64,000 nucleotides of DNA, taken from positions 286,001 to 350,000 of the forward strand of contig CAJNDS010001546.1 in assembly GCA_905221605.1 (NCBI GenBank), given 5' to 3'. The notes beneath the pieces were generated by a model. The model did no database searches. It saw only the letters and a list, made by a program, of their open reading frames with translations, and was not told the origin of the DNA. Each line of letters begins with the position of its first letter. Positions within the stretch are counted from its first letter, which is position 1. The translations under genes and the position numbers were made by a program. Positions 13,451 to 24,150 of this stretch are shown one piece after another. The DNA is from Symbiodinium natans. Its lineage: Eukaryota > Sar > Dinophyceae > Suessiales > Symbiodiniaceae.

Positions 13451-14966
13451 GCTCGCGGTGGGAGGACAATGAGCTTCAGATCCTTTCGCCTTCCATGCGA
13501 TACACGCAGAGCGCGAGTTCTGGGGGCGAGGGAGGTTGCGGTTTTCCTCGACATCAAGGAGGTCTTGGTGAGGTTGAAGTTGGCATGGAACCTTGCTTGC
13601 TCGACTAGCTGGATGGTGGTTTCAGAGGAGGTCGCAGTGTCTAATCGCTCTATTCCTCCACCAACATCTGCGTCTTCTACATCAGATAAGGCCTACGAAC
13701 CTTTGTTCTTCCCCAAAAAGGTTGGTGCCGCCATTAAGAACATGCTCCTTGACGAGAGTTTTTCCCGAGTAACAGCAACATCTCCAATGACTTTTGGATT
13801 GAAGATGCCGACTACCTGATCAGGGTGCATGTAATCCCTAGACGATCGTTCTTCAATCCTGTGCATTGGGCCACTCAGAATCTCCGGCATAAAGAACTCC
13901 TCCTCAAGAGCCTCGGGGCAGTTCGGTCCATCCATGGGATAGCTTGTAAGAACCACCGTGCTTTCCCCACAGTACATGGAACCTGGGACAGAGCGCAAGA
14001 CAACAGCGCTTTTCCGATGTTGTGGGTCGGCCGGAGTGTGTTCACTCGCAAGAGACACATGCCCTCATTACCATCATCGCTTTCGCCCGCCTGTCATGAG
14101 CCGGCGAGATCTCTTCACGAAGCCGATGCTGAACTGGCCCAAGAACCTCTCGGAGTTCACCAAGGCGGAGCTTTTTTTTGGCGGAAGCAGCGGCCAGGAC
14201 CATCCAGGCGCACGAGAGATGGACTCCAGCGGAGATCAAGTCGGCAATCCAGGAGCACCTATGGAACGACCTGAGATTGGAGGGAAGACCCAACGCCGGA
14301 TCCCGAAAAGAACGCGACCATCCCCTATGTCGAGGACACGAGCAGTTCGGGGTCATGGGCAGTCCTAGCGACACGAAGCAGTTACCCGGGAAGCATTTCG
14401 AAGTCGAAGGGGACTCTCTCAGGTCCCCCAATCAAGACATTTTGCAGACAGCGGGGACCGGGATCCGTGGCGAGCTCTGCCCCCAGCCGAATGGATCAGG
14501 ACTTGCCGCCGGAGATCTACGACGAGATGATGCACCTGGAGGAGCGCTTAGCCATCCTTCGCGGTCTGAACCCCAGGAGCCCGGAGGGTATGTGAATGAA
14601 GAAGAGAAACACCTCAACAAGATCGACGACGAGGAGTTCCACGAGTGCTCGGAGGGCAACGACGCGCGACCTGGATTCAAAGATGAGGGAGATCAAGATG
14701 CGGGGAACCACGACGACTTTCTTGACGACTATGTCTCTTTTGAGAGAAACAGAGATATGAGCTGTGGAGGCCGACGGTAAGCCCTCTATGGCGGATGAGT
14801 CCGAGGCGTTCGCGGCTGAGAAGGTTACCATCACTGCCAAAGAACAATGCGAAAGATGTGATCGCCTCACAAAGCAGAAGCTCATGAACAAGGACTCCAG
14901 CTACGATGACCTTTTGGAGGTCGTGAACGAGATCCCTTTGAGTTCTCGGGACAGCAGGCGCCTCCC

Positions 14967-16442
14967 GTGGACCACAGGACCACAAGATATGTGAACTTGT
15001 TCATGCGATCGAAGTCAAAAGGGGATTGGACGTCCTTCGTCCTTTTCAAAAATGCCGCCACACAGATTCACTCCGATGTGCATAATCCCCCCAACTCTGA
15101 GGTGACCGCCGTGACCTTCCGACCCTTTTCCGAAGGTGAGCTTTGGATGGAAGGAAGAAGCCCTGACGGAGGAAGGGATGCTTGCGCGGTTCGAGAGGAC
15201 ACCCAAGGCAACCTCCATGAAGGACACCTTGTCCGCACCAGGATGAACCCTGTCTCCTTCGATGGGAAGACGAAGCACGCAACTCAACCTTGGAGCGGCG
15301 AACGATGGCCCCTCTCCTGCTTTGCCACGAGGGGATACCGTCCAGGGGATGTAGGGCTCCGCGATGAACTTCGAGATCTTCGTTTTCCTTTACGCGGTCT
15401 CCCTGTCCCTCAACGAAGTGAACCTGGAGATGGCTCGAACCTCTCTATGACAACCAGGCCCAAGAAGAGCTCGCGGAAAGCACTTTGGAAGAGCGCCTCA
15501 CGACTGGCAGCCCTCACAAGTTGGCGCACCCTCGCCGCGGTCAACTGGAGTCAGAGCATCTTCCCCATGTCCAGGGGGCCACAAGGCGTTAGCCTCTACG
15601 AGATTGGAGGTTTCTCAAAGTCGATCGAGGTCGCCGAGATGGGTTTCCTTACGGCAGAACCTTTCATCGCGGAAGAGCACGATGAGCCTCAGGTCGAAGT
15701 CATTGAAGAGATCCTTGAGGAGTTCAGACCTGCAGTCCTATGGATTCACGGCAAGGCGATCTCACATCTTTTCTCTACGTTCGCAGAGAGTGTCCATCGC
15801 TACATCGATCTCGGAAGGAAGGTGGTATTCGAGGCCGACCCCGGTGACCCTTTCTGGACCCACAACGACATGATCGAGCTCTACGACAAGTACGATGGCT
15901 TGTACGATGTCCACGCCGATGAACCAGACCTCGTTCGTTTCAACCACACCAACTGGGCTTTCATCGAGCCGGACCCCGGGGACATAGAGGAGCTCGTTGT
16001 GTATCTGTCCGAGACCTACGCTGTCGAGAATCACACAGAATCCCAGAGCGAAGCAAGAGAAGAAGCACAAGGAGCAGGGGCGATTACCTTCGAGGACGAG
16101 GGTGAGACGAAGATTCCACCAGAAGTGAAGTCGTCGCTTAGGCGCCTCCATCAGAATATGGGCCACCCCGGCAACCTTGACCTCGCGAGGCATCTCAGGC
16201 TTGCAGGCGCTGATCCTTCTGCGATTGAAGCCTGCAAGAAGATCAACTGCCAGATTTGCTCGAGGAACAAGAGGGGCAGGAGCGCTAAGCCAGCAAGTTT
16301 CCCAAACCTCCTCGACTTCAACCAGGTTGCGGCGGTCGATGCCTTCACCATATATGATCTCATGACCGCGATCGACCTCGGAACGGGCTTCGCACTCGCT
16401 TCGCCATTGCATGGAGTCTACGTTCTGCAGTGTGTGAAGTAA
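14967..16442 (+). pseudogene. Copia Pol segment with integrase zinc-binding domain
   Basis: This is an open stretch of 491 codons in one frame. The first third is not clearly conserved and probably crosses old frameshifts. The middle (FLTAEPFIAEEHDEPQVEVI and a long acidic region) is a spacer seen between protease and integrase in this Copia lineage. The end has a typical HHCC module: RRLHQNMGHPGN (His residues at about 16149 and 16164) followed about 30 residues later by NCQICSRNKRG (16247 onward), then the start of the catalytic core (VAAVDAFTIYD). The frame then breaks at 16442 before the rest of the core. Confidence 0.8.
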
Positions 16443-17085
16443 CACTTTTGGAGCTCCCGGAACCATGGTGCTCGACCTCGAATCAGGACTGCAGAAGGGC
16501 TTGGCACGTTTCAGTGAATGGCATGGGACTTTCATCAGGCCAATCGAGGGGCAAGCTCACTGGCAACAAGGTTCTGTGGAGAGAGATGCATCCGGACATG
16601 GAAGGAGACATGGAACAGGGCGGTCGACGACCAGTCAGCCTATGTTGGGGAGGCTGGGATGATCCTCACCGCAGTCAATTCCGCAATGAACACCCGGAGA
16701 AGGGACACCGGATTCAGTCCGTCACAAGCTGTATGGGGACGTGATCCTGACCTACCTGAACATTTGAAGAATGGTCCGCAGGATGAACATGTGGACACAT
16801 CATCAGCCGAGATCGACAGAGAGCTAGGGAGCACACTCTGCGGATAGCTGCCAAGGAGGCCTACTTCAAGTCCCAGAACGACGGTTCCGCACACCCTTTT
16901 GCAGCGCTCACGGGTCGCTGGGCCCGAACTTCAGGTTGGAGCACATGTGTTCTTCTACCGGAAACCAAAGAACAACAAGAATTGGGAATGGCATGGCCCT
17001 GCAGTGGTGATTGGACGAGAGGGGCCTAACTTTTGGGTCTCATTCTCTGGGAGGTGTGTTACGTCGTCGCTCCTGAACATCTGAG
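16443..17085 (+). pseudogene. Copia integrase core and C-terminal domain remnant
   Basis: Pieces in alternating frames include LDLESGLQKGLARFSEWHGT (16465 onward), AHWQQGSVERD with the probable catalytic Glu, then TWKETWNRAVDDQSAYVGEA and MNTRRRDTGFSPSQAVWGRD. From about 16920 a C-terminal domain reads LQVGAHVFFYRKPKNNKNWE and WHGPAVVIGREGPNFWVSFS. At least three frame changes disrupt the protein. An intact copy would insert element cDNA into the genome. Confidence 0.8.
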
Positions 17086-17439
17086 GATGGCAAGTGCTGA
17101 GGAGCTTGGACACCGCCTTCGCTTTGAGAACGACGCAGGATGATCTCCAACGACTCCTAGACCATGACTTCGCCGATGAGGAGACGTACGTCGGGGACGA
17201 CGTTGAGATGGAGGCAGCGCTTCCCCAACCCAGCGGATCTGGAAGACCGGAAGAAGGGGGGAGGAGGAGAACATGTTCCTCCGGTCGCCAAGCGCCACCG
17301 CGTCAAGGGTCCTCCAAGACCCGACTCCAATCCCCACGACACCTACATGTTGAAGCTTCCCAAGACCCCTCGTGCTAGACAGAAGACCCTGGAGAAGGAG
17401 CTCCCCTGGAGCATGATCCCTGGCGATCAGATTCAGGGG

Positions 17440-18240
17440 TTCAAGGGCGCAGAAATAAAACAGTGGGAGGAGCATGTCGGACACAACGCGCTGGCTCCTC
17501 TTTCTCTCGAAAAAAAGTCGGGAAGTCTCCAAGAGCAAGGGTGACCGCGTGCTCAATAGCAGGTTCGCCTACCGGGACAAGTTGTGGAACAACCCGATGT
17601 GGGTTGGAAACACAAGGCGCGGTTAGTGATCAGTGGACACAAAGATCCCGACCTGATGAAGGGGCTCCCGACACACGCTCCTACGATATCGAGGCTTGGG
17701 ATCCACCTTCTCCCGCAGATCCTCGCTTCAAATCTTCACTGCGGATGGACGGGGCACGCTGGTGACGTTACTGCAGCTTGGCTATGCGGAGAAGAACTGA
17801 AGAGGGAGTTATATCTTCGTCAACCTCGCACCGGTTTGGGGAACCTACATCCGGAACAGATCCTGCGTATCAGGAAACCGATCTTCGGCCTTGTAGACAG
17901 TCCGGCGTCATGGTGGGCCAAGTTCCATGGGACTCTGCGAGACCTTGTGCTCAAGAAGAAAGACAAGACATGGAAGATCGCACAGTGTTCCTTAGATCAC
18001 TGCATTTTCATGGTCCAGGAGGTAAAGTCGGTCGACTCTTTCGGCCATGAGGTGCTCGACAAGCCATGCGGATACCTCGGGGCACATGTAGATGATGTGC
18101 TCCTGGTCGGACAAGATGAGGTCTGCAGCATCGTGAAGGAGCAGCTGAGCGCTGGGTTCTTTCATTTAGATCTTGGAAGACTCCGTCAAGATCTCCCAGG
18201 CCAGCTACGCGGGAACACGCCTGTTCGAAGTGGACGTCGA
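17440..18240 (+). pseudogene. Copia reverse transcriptase remnant
   Basis: The longest clean part (17584-18243) contains WKHKARLVISGHKDPDLMKG, TAAWLCGEELKRELYLRQP and HVDDVLLVG, the last being the Copia form of the catalytic box with adjacent aspartates at 18091-18096. The motif A aspartate is seen in AGDVTAAWLCGE. Upstream, a short segment in another frame (17463-17560) belongs to the RT N-terminus. Downstream the frame is lost near 18175, where the thumb should continue. Confidence 0.85.
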
Positions 18241-18479
18241 TAAGGAAGACGCCGACCACTACGAGGCCTCCGAGCTCCAGAAACACGACAACATGTCCCT
18301 GATCGGCGCGGTGTCCTGGATGGCCAGTCAATCACGGCCGGACTTGCAAGTTGGAGCGGAGACGTAAGATTCACCAACCAGCTTGCCCGCCCTCCAATTC
18401 AAGGATGCCGCAGTCTTGCTGCGCTACCACGACGCTGGACGGGCTAATGTTCCTTAAGACCAAGAAGATCCCTTCTACC

Positions 18480-19096
18480 GGCTGACTTGCGACGAGGATC
18501 AGAAGGGCCTCATCGATGTCCCTGGGACAAGTCGGAGAGAGGCCAAGGCCAAGAAGGCAAACTCCACGATTGCTTCACAGCTGGGCGGCTTATACGTGTT
18601 CGCCAATCAGGAGGTACTCAACGGAGTTCCGGGTAAAGGAAATATAGTTGACTGGCGGAGCGGTGCGTGCGATCGAGTCTGTCGCTCGACTTTTGCGGCA
18701 GAGACCATGGCATGCTGCACTGCCACCGAAACGGGGGACTTTATCGTGAAGTTCATGGAGACCATCCTCACTGGGAGATTGGCGCGTGAGGGAACCCGCT
18801 TTCAGGTTCGTTTTCTGAGCGATTGCCGGAGTTTGTATGACCACCTCGTCCGAGACGGGGTTCCATGGGTATCAACATGTAAGAGGCTTGCCATCGACTT
18901 GGCAGGCATTCGTGAAGATCTTAGGGCCCTAGGACACATAGTTTGGATTCCCACCCGGGGCTCAACTTGCTGATATCCTCACGAAGCCACTTCGGCCGGA
19001 GAGCTGGTGGCGAACGGTGAGGTCAGAGCTAAAGCTCACTTTCAGAGAGGATGGGCAGAAGAATTGTATAGAAGAGAGGGAACCGGAACCAGTCTA
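18480..19096 (+). pseudogene. Copia RNase H remnant and polyprotein end
   Basis: Segments read KKANSTIASQLGGLYVFANQ, STFAAETMACCTATETGDFI (the Glu-bearing helix) and RFLSDCRSLYDHLVRDGVPW with its Asp. A further piece in another frame contains ADILTKPLRPESWWRTVRSE. The polyprotein appears to end at a TAA overlapping the first bases of the right LTR (19095-19097). One frameshift near 18970 separates the last catalytic block. Confidence 0.8.
19068..19082 (+). other. Polypurine tract of Copia element
   Basis: A purine-rich run (AGAAGAGAGGGAA) lies about ten bases upstream of the right LTR, where the plus-strand primer of LTR elements is expected. The call rests on position and composition only. 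Confidence 0.5.
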
Positions 19097-19254
19097 AAGC
19101 TCGAAGGTTTCCGGAGGCCTTAGCTCAGCCCATTCCTCTCCCCATAACTCTCTTTCGCAGGCGCACGAGTTTCGGTCCGAGCTGACGGCAAAAAGTCGCA
19201 GCACATGCAGCGAAGAGGCACCCCATGGGAAGGGAGGCCTTGACTAGTTTTAGA
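19093..19254 (+). repeat. 3' LTR of Copia element
   Basis: This 162-bp copy of the left LTR begins TCTAAAGC (the left copy has TGTAAAGC) and ends CTAGTTTTAGA. It is followed by the GTTAG target duplication and telomere-like GGGTTTAAGG sequence. Confidence 0.95.
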
Positions 19255-19259
19255 GTTAG

Positions 19260-20671
19260 GGTTTAAGGTCCGGGGTTCAAGGGTTAGGGTTTAGGCCTCT
19301 GAGAAACACAAGAGCGTGCGAAGCGTCCCGAGGCAGCGACCAAGCCGACCAGGAAGCCTCCGCATGGTTCAGAGAAACTTCGCAAAAAATTTTGCGAACA
19401 GCCGGAGGATACTGTGGAGAGCTGTAGACAAAGCTAACGACACAATGCCTAACGGTATAAGGCCCAAACTGGCGCAAACCCTTTTCAAAGATGATGTTAA
19501 CTGTGTTAACTGTATGGCTTCCAGAAGTGTTGCTTAACTGTACGCATTCAAGTTTTAGGCTCCGGCGTGCCGCAACTCTCCATGCCCCCCCAAACACGAC
19601 AACACCTTGAACAGCGCACCGAGCCACCTGGATGAAGCAATGCATTCCACCGCACGCGCTTAGAATTGACAGCTTTTCGCAGGGAAAGCTCGGCGGCAGC
19701 TGGCAAGGCCTAGGTAAACGGAGAGGTGTTTCTCGTTGATGTCCTGGACGTCGAATCTGACGAAGCATTTGCAAAACCCTTACACCAGCGCTTGAAAAGT
19801 CTGGGGCACAGTATGCATCTGGTGAAAGTCCGCCTACAAAGTGGGTATACAGGGAACTCAACGGGAACGTCTGTACATCCCGGGAAGATCCCTTGCACGA
19901 AAGACTATTTCGACATTAGCTTGGTTGGTGCGTTGGGTCTTTCCGGCGGCCTTGCGGGGTTCTCATGGGTGGGGCCCTGGTCCTGCGCGTCCAAGACTAA
20001 CTCTTTGTGCGGCACGTTCTGAAACTCCACGATGCCAAGCACTTTGATGGCGTATCTGCAGCGACAATTAGGAAACATGGCAATGCAAAATCTGCTGCTT
20101 CCAGACTCTTTCGCTCCCTGCTTCCCTGGCTGCCCAGAGTCACACAAGCTTAGCCAGTGCACTTTTCAATTTGTTGTGCAATCATCCATCTGATGCTTAA
20201 ACCAATCGCGCCGGAGCTGTTGCTTGTTGGGCAGAAGAAGTGGAGCACATGCTAGCTACCCTGAGATGAAGAAGTAGTTGCCTTGACAAATCCTGTTCAA
20301 GCATGCTCGCTTCTAACCTAATCCTCTTCAAGCATGCTTGCTTCTGGTCAGGTGCTTACCAACTAGAATATTCTGCTCTGATACACCATGCATACTTTCT
20401 GTAGCACCCCATTCTAAGCAGGTCTCTGCTCCAGGTTTGAGTGGTGTTTTTGGTGTTGTCTTTCATTCGAACACGGCCACATGGAGCAATTTAGGATTGG
20501 CGAAGGTAAGGCTCAGGCTGCAGGAAGCTGCAGTACTGCATCCACCGGAGGTAGACTGTGAGACAAAGGCTCTTGAGCACTGGAAAGGATTTGGAGGATT
20601 TGGAGTTTTGTGGGGGGGAGGGGCTTCCTGTTTGCGAATGTCTCTTCATAGCTTTAACAATAAGCATGACC
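19260..20671. other. Non-coding stretch
   Basis: It starts with degenerate telomere-like repeat (to about 19294), then mixed sequence with no supported gene. A short duplicated phrase, TTCAAGCATGCT(C/T)GCTTCT, occurs twice at about 20296 and 20328. Confidence 0.5.
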
Positions 20672-20784
20672 TGGGGGGGTGAAGAAAACGGGGACGGGGG
20701 GGACGGGGGGGCGGAGGGGGGGTGGGTGGGGGGGGGCCGGGGGGGGGCCGGGGTGGGGGACGGCGGGGGGGCGGGTGGGGGTGG

Positions 20785-20821
<37 letters not shown>

Positions 20822-20853
20822 GGGGGGGGGTGGTGGGGGGGGTGGGGGGGGGG
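20672..20853 (+). repeat. Long G-tract, potential G-quadruplex field
   Basis: About 180 bases are almost entirely G with isolated A, C and T interruptions, including a stretch of more than 30 consecutive G near 20787-20820. The G runs are separated by one or two bases, which fits G-quadruplex formation on the plus strand. The Gly/Pro frames over it are artefacts. Assembly errors are common in such tracts, so the length is uncertain. Confidence 0.9.
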
Positions 20854-23733
20854 TCTATGCAACGTGCGTAAAGAATTACGAACAACTGCAGCTTTGACTG
20901 CCGGAGTCCGAAGCTACATGCATCAGTCTCCAATTAAGCTGCAGGCACTTGCACATGTGTTAACCCGAAACTATTCCTACCAAGTCAACACATTGGCTTC
21001 CCCCAAGCGAAAACGGGTAACGAGCTGTACAACTCAACACATGTCGGCTTCCTGTCTCAAAGCATTCGCCTTAATGGCTTCACGGGGTACAGTATCAATC
21101 CTCAAACAAATCTGATGGCCAGGCCCTGGCTCTGAAAAACACTGCCGAAATCCGCCGAAAGGTCATCACCCCGACTGCTTGGAAGTACATGTTTCTTGCT
21201 GCTTGGTATTCGATGAAGCTTTGCTCATTTACCTAGAGATCGTATCTTCCAGTGTGCTCATGGCTCTGTGTATGGCACGAGAGGACTCCCGCTCCAGGCC
21301 TGGCATGTGGCTCACTGGAATGAACACGCCTGTGCGCTGTGTTGACTCAAGGGTAGCGTCCTCACGTTGATTGCGACACGACAGGAGCAAAGATGGATGG
21401 AAAAACGCCCGAAAAGCTCTTCCAGCGCAAAATGCTCGTTGTGCATGTAGCTTTCCATGACTATCACCCTCTGGGGCTGTGAAATGCAGGGGCACAGTCT
21501 GTCCAAAAGGGGTCAAAAAGGGGCATCCACCCAACTGTACTCGACGAAAGATACAATAGCTTGAGATGTGAGGCTTGGGTGATGGGTGTTTTTCCAGTGC
21601 TCTGGGCCATTCTTGGAGAGGGCACCGTTGGGATTGTTTCGGGTCAGGCTGTTTGCCTTACACTGATTTGCTGGCTTGTGCCTGAGAAGAGCATCTGCGG
21701 CACAAAGACAAGAGGCCTCCAGGGGCCGGGGTTGAGGCTGTTTTAGGTCCAGGAAAGCCCGAGCAAGTCCCGAGATCAGCAGCCCCTTGACAAGCATCCC
21801 AAGAACGCAACTCCCACTGGTCGAAGACAGCAGCCAACAACTGTGGGCAGCACCCAATGGCCCCAGTTTCGCGAGGCTGCCCGACCTCTCGCTGCGGGTC
21901 GCTGCTGTGGAGGTCGCTGCTGCAATAGAATCGGAAGTGCCCCAAAGACTTCCTCCAAAGGCCCAGCAAAAAAACGGCTTGCAAAGCGCAATGCTTGTTG
22001 CGTACCATGCGTAAACCCCAATCCAGCCCAGTGAGGGTAGGGTTCGTGGAAGCAAAATTCGTGCCAAACAAGGAACGATTTGGGATATGGCACGCGTCCA
22101 GAACACTTCTTGAGTGAAAACCGCTAGCCCCTGGATTTCAAACGAAGACCAGGCTTACCCTTGGACTGATTCACTGATAGCCGGAGCTCGGGATAGCTAG
22201 GGTTTTGGGGCGATTGCGACTTCTCCGGGGCCCCCACAGCACAGCTGATCGCCAGTGCTACGGACACCGAGCAAACCTCGGCTGGCACTTGCAACGTGAC
22301 AGTTTGAAATTGAGGGACGTTATGCGTTTGTCATGAGGCTTCAAAAACCGAAGCAGACAGAACTCTGGGCCGACCCCTTCGGCGGAGTCTGAAGTGACAA
22401 AAGAGGCCGCTTTCACCCCAAGCCCAAGAAGCCTCAATTTTAACCCAAAGCCTCACTCGCCTCCTTAGTATCTGACTTAAAACATGGACCTTCTGAGGCA
22501 TCTCGCAAGATATTGATTTCGGGCTTCTCGGGTCAACCCCATATACCGCAACTAAGCCTCTTCACAGTCCACGGGATTTTCGGCATGTCGGAAAACCTAG
22601 TTTTGACATGTCTACTCGTTTGTTGACATGTCGGCGCGTGGCGTCCGCCGGCACCAACTTTGACACATCATTGGCAAACGGAGGCTCGTTTGGCCGTAAG
22701 TAGAGATGTCGAGTTAGGGACGTCTAGGAAGGGACAAAAGAGGCTTCAACACAAAGTTTAGAAGCAGGCCCAGACCCTACTGGGGTGTAGGGTGCTTGAA
22801 CCTCAGCAATGCCTTAAGTTGCATCGTATCTCTGAACTTTGGTTCCGAACCTCTGTTCGACGTATCTCTCGATACCTCAACCGGGAAACCCTGATTCTTG
22901 ATTGATCCATACTGTCCACAATCCTTCACATCTGCAGCTTATCTCTTGCAGCCGCGCTGCAGACAGCAGCACGATGGTCCAGAGGAGGGCCCTGGCAATT
23001 CTTGCTTTGGGGTCACTGAGCTTCAGCGCCACCCTGAACTAGCCGTTAGTCTCACAGAGCCAATGACAGCGAGATCTGTGCACTAGTCAAAAACTCCATC
23101 GCCAGACATCATCTCCTATTCTGGCGGCGCGACGGTGATGGAGACTGCTCAGACCGTGTGCAGAGCTTTTGCTTGAAATCTACAAAGGGGGCGCAAGCTA
23201 CATTTTGGAGAGTCTTGGAAGCTGAAGGGTATTGAAGGCTTCATCCATCCACCTGACTGCATGGGCTGGCTTACGCTTTCAAAGCCAGCACCAACCCTGC
23301 TGTCAAGATTGCACCCCAAGGTCCACGCCAAAAGTTGCCGTTTAGTGACCTCAGAGCACAGTGCTTCCGGGGGTTGAAGGGGCAGTTTGGGCTGGTACCT
23401 GATAGAGGGAGGCCAGGTCCCTGTAACGGCCACTTTGCTCCGCATGCCATTTGCGTGCTCTTTGCTCCGCTCTTTCCGCTTTTCGCTGCGGCGCACGTTT
23501 TTTAGGACTCAAGGCCGCGCTCTCTTCCCTGCGCCCGATGCTTATTCACAAGGCCCCAAACACGGATCTTGGCTTCAAAGTCCCATGAAGACCTGCTCTG
23601 CGAATGGCTTTGCACAGATACCGAAATCGTGAACAGGGAGCCGCACCGCCCCGAAGACATCCACTGTAACTTCAAAAAAGTGAGCATTCTTACACTGGCT
23701 TCTCCAAGAAGCCCTTCGCGCCCCACCGGCGGA
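20854..23733. other. Non-coding stretch
   Basis: No domain-bearing frame, RNA gene or element terminus recognised. The sequence is mixed, with scattered short runs. Confidence 0.5.
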
Positions 23734-23786
23734 GGTGTTTTTTTTTTTCTTAGGTCTGGCTCTCCCTTTTTTTCCTAGGTCTGGCT
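23734..23786 (+). repeat. Left arm of an inverted repeat flanking the satellite block
   Basis: GGTG followed by a T run, then TTCTTAGGTCTGGCTCTCC, a second T-rich run and CTAGGTCTGGCT. The same order of words occurs in reverse complement at 26276-26334. Each arm itself carries two copies of TAGGTCTGGCT separated by a pyrimidine run. Confidence 0.8.
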
Positions 23787-23794
23787 CGACACGT

Positions 23795-24150
23795 GGGTGG
23801 TTGAGGGCCTGCAAATACAGTAATTTGCAGTGTTTTACACGTTTGGAGCTCCTGAATCATTGCAAAAACCACAGCAACACCTGTAAATCATGGTATTTCT
23901 GGGCGGTTGAAGGGCTGCAAATACTGTAATTTGCAGTGTTTTGCGCGTTTGGAGTTTCTGAATCACTGCAAAAACCACAGCAACACCTGTAAATCATGGT
24001 ATTTCTGGGCGGTTGAGGGGCTGCAAAAACTGTAATTTGCCGTGTTTCGCGCGTTTGCAGCTTCTGAATCATTGCAAAAACCGCAGCAAAACTTATAAAT
24101 CATGGTACGTCTGGGCGGTCAAGGGGCTGTAAATACTGTAATTTGGTCTT
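23795..24150. repeat. Tandem repeat, about 105-bp unit, at least three copies plus a partial
   Basis: Units begin near 23797, 23899, 24007 and 24112 with a GGCGGTTGAGGGGCTGCAAA-type phrase. They continue through AATTTGCAGTGTTTT, TTTGGAGCTTCTGAATCA and GCAAAAACCACAGCAACACC to AAATCATGGTATTTCTG. Copies differ by scattered substitutions. The fourth copy runs into the next satellite family. Confidence 0.85.

Larger units (their letters stand above)
11389..19259 (+). mobile_element. Degenerate full-length Copia LTR retrotransposon
   Basis: The element has two 162-bp direct LTRs (11394-11555 and 19093-19254), a 5-bp GTTAG target duplication on both outer sides (11389-11393, 19255-19259), a primer-binding site and a purine tract. 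Between them run recognisable Gag, protease, integrase, RT and RNase H segments in Copia order (integrase before RT), scattered over all three plus frames by indels. By eye the LTRs differ at 6 of 162 positions, while the interior is much more damaged. The end bases are TG...GA rather than TG...CA. The region 13450-14966 holds only frame fragments of the Gag-Pol linker, for example the LFTKPMLNWPKNLSEFTKAE phrase near 14110. The element cannot encode an intact polyprotein. Confidence 0.95.

Noticed and set aside
20491-21115. Poly-Pro and poly-Gly proteins
   Set aside because: Produced by the G-tract at 20672-20853.
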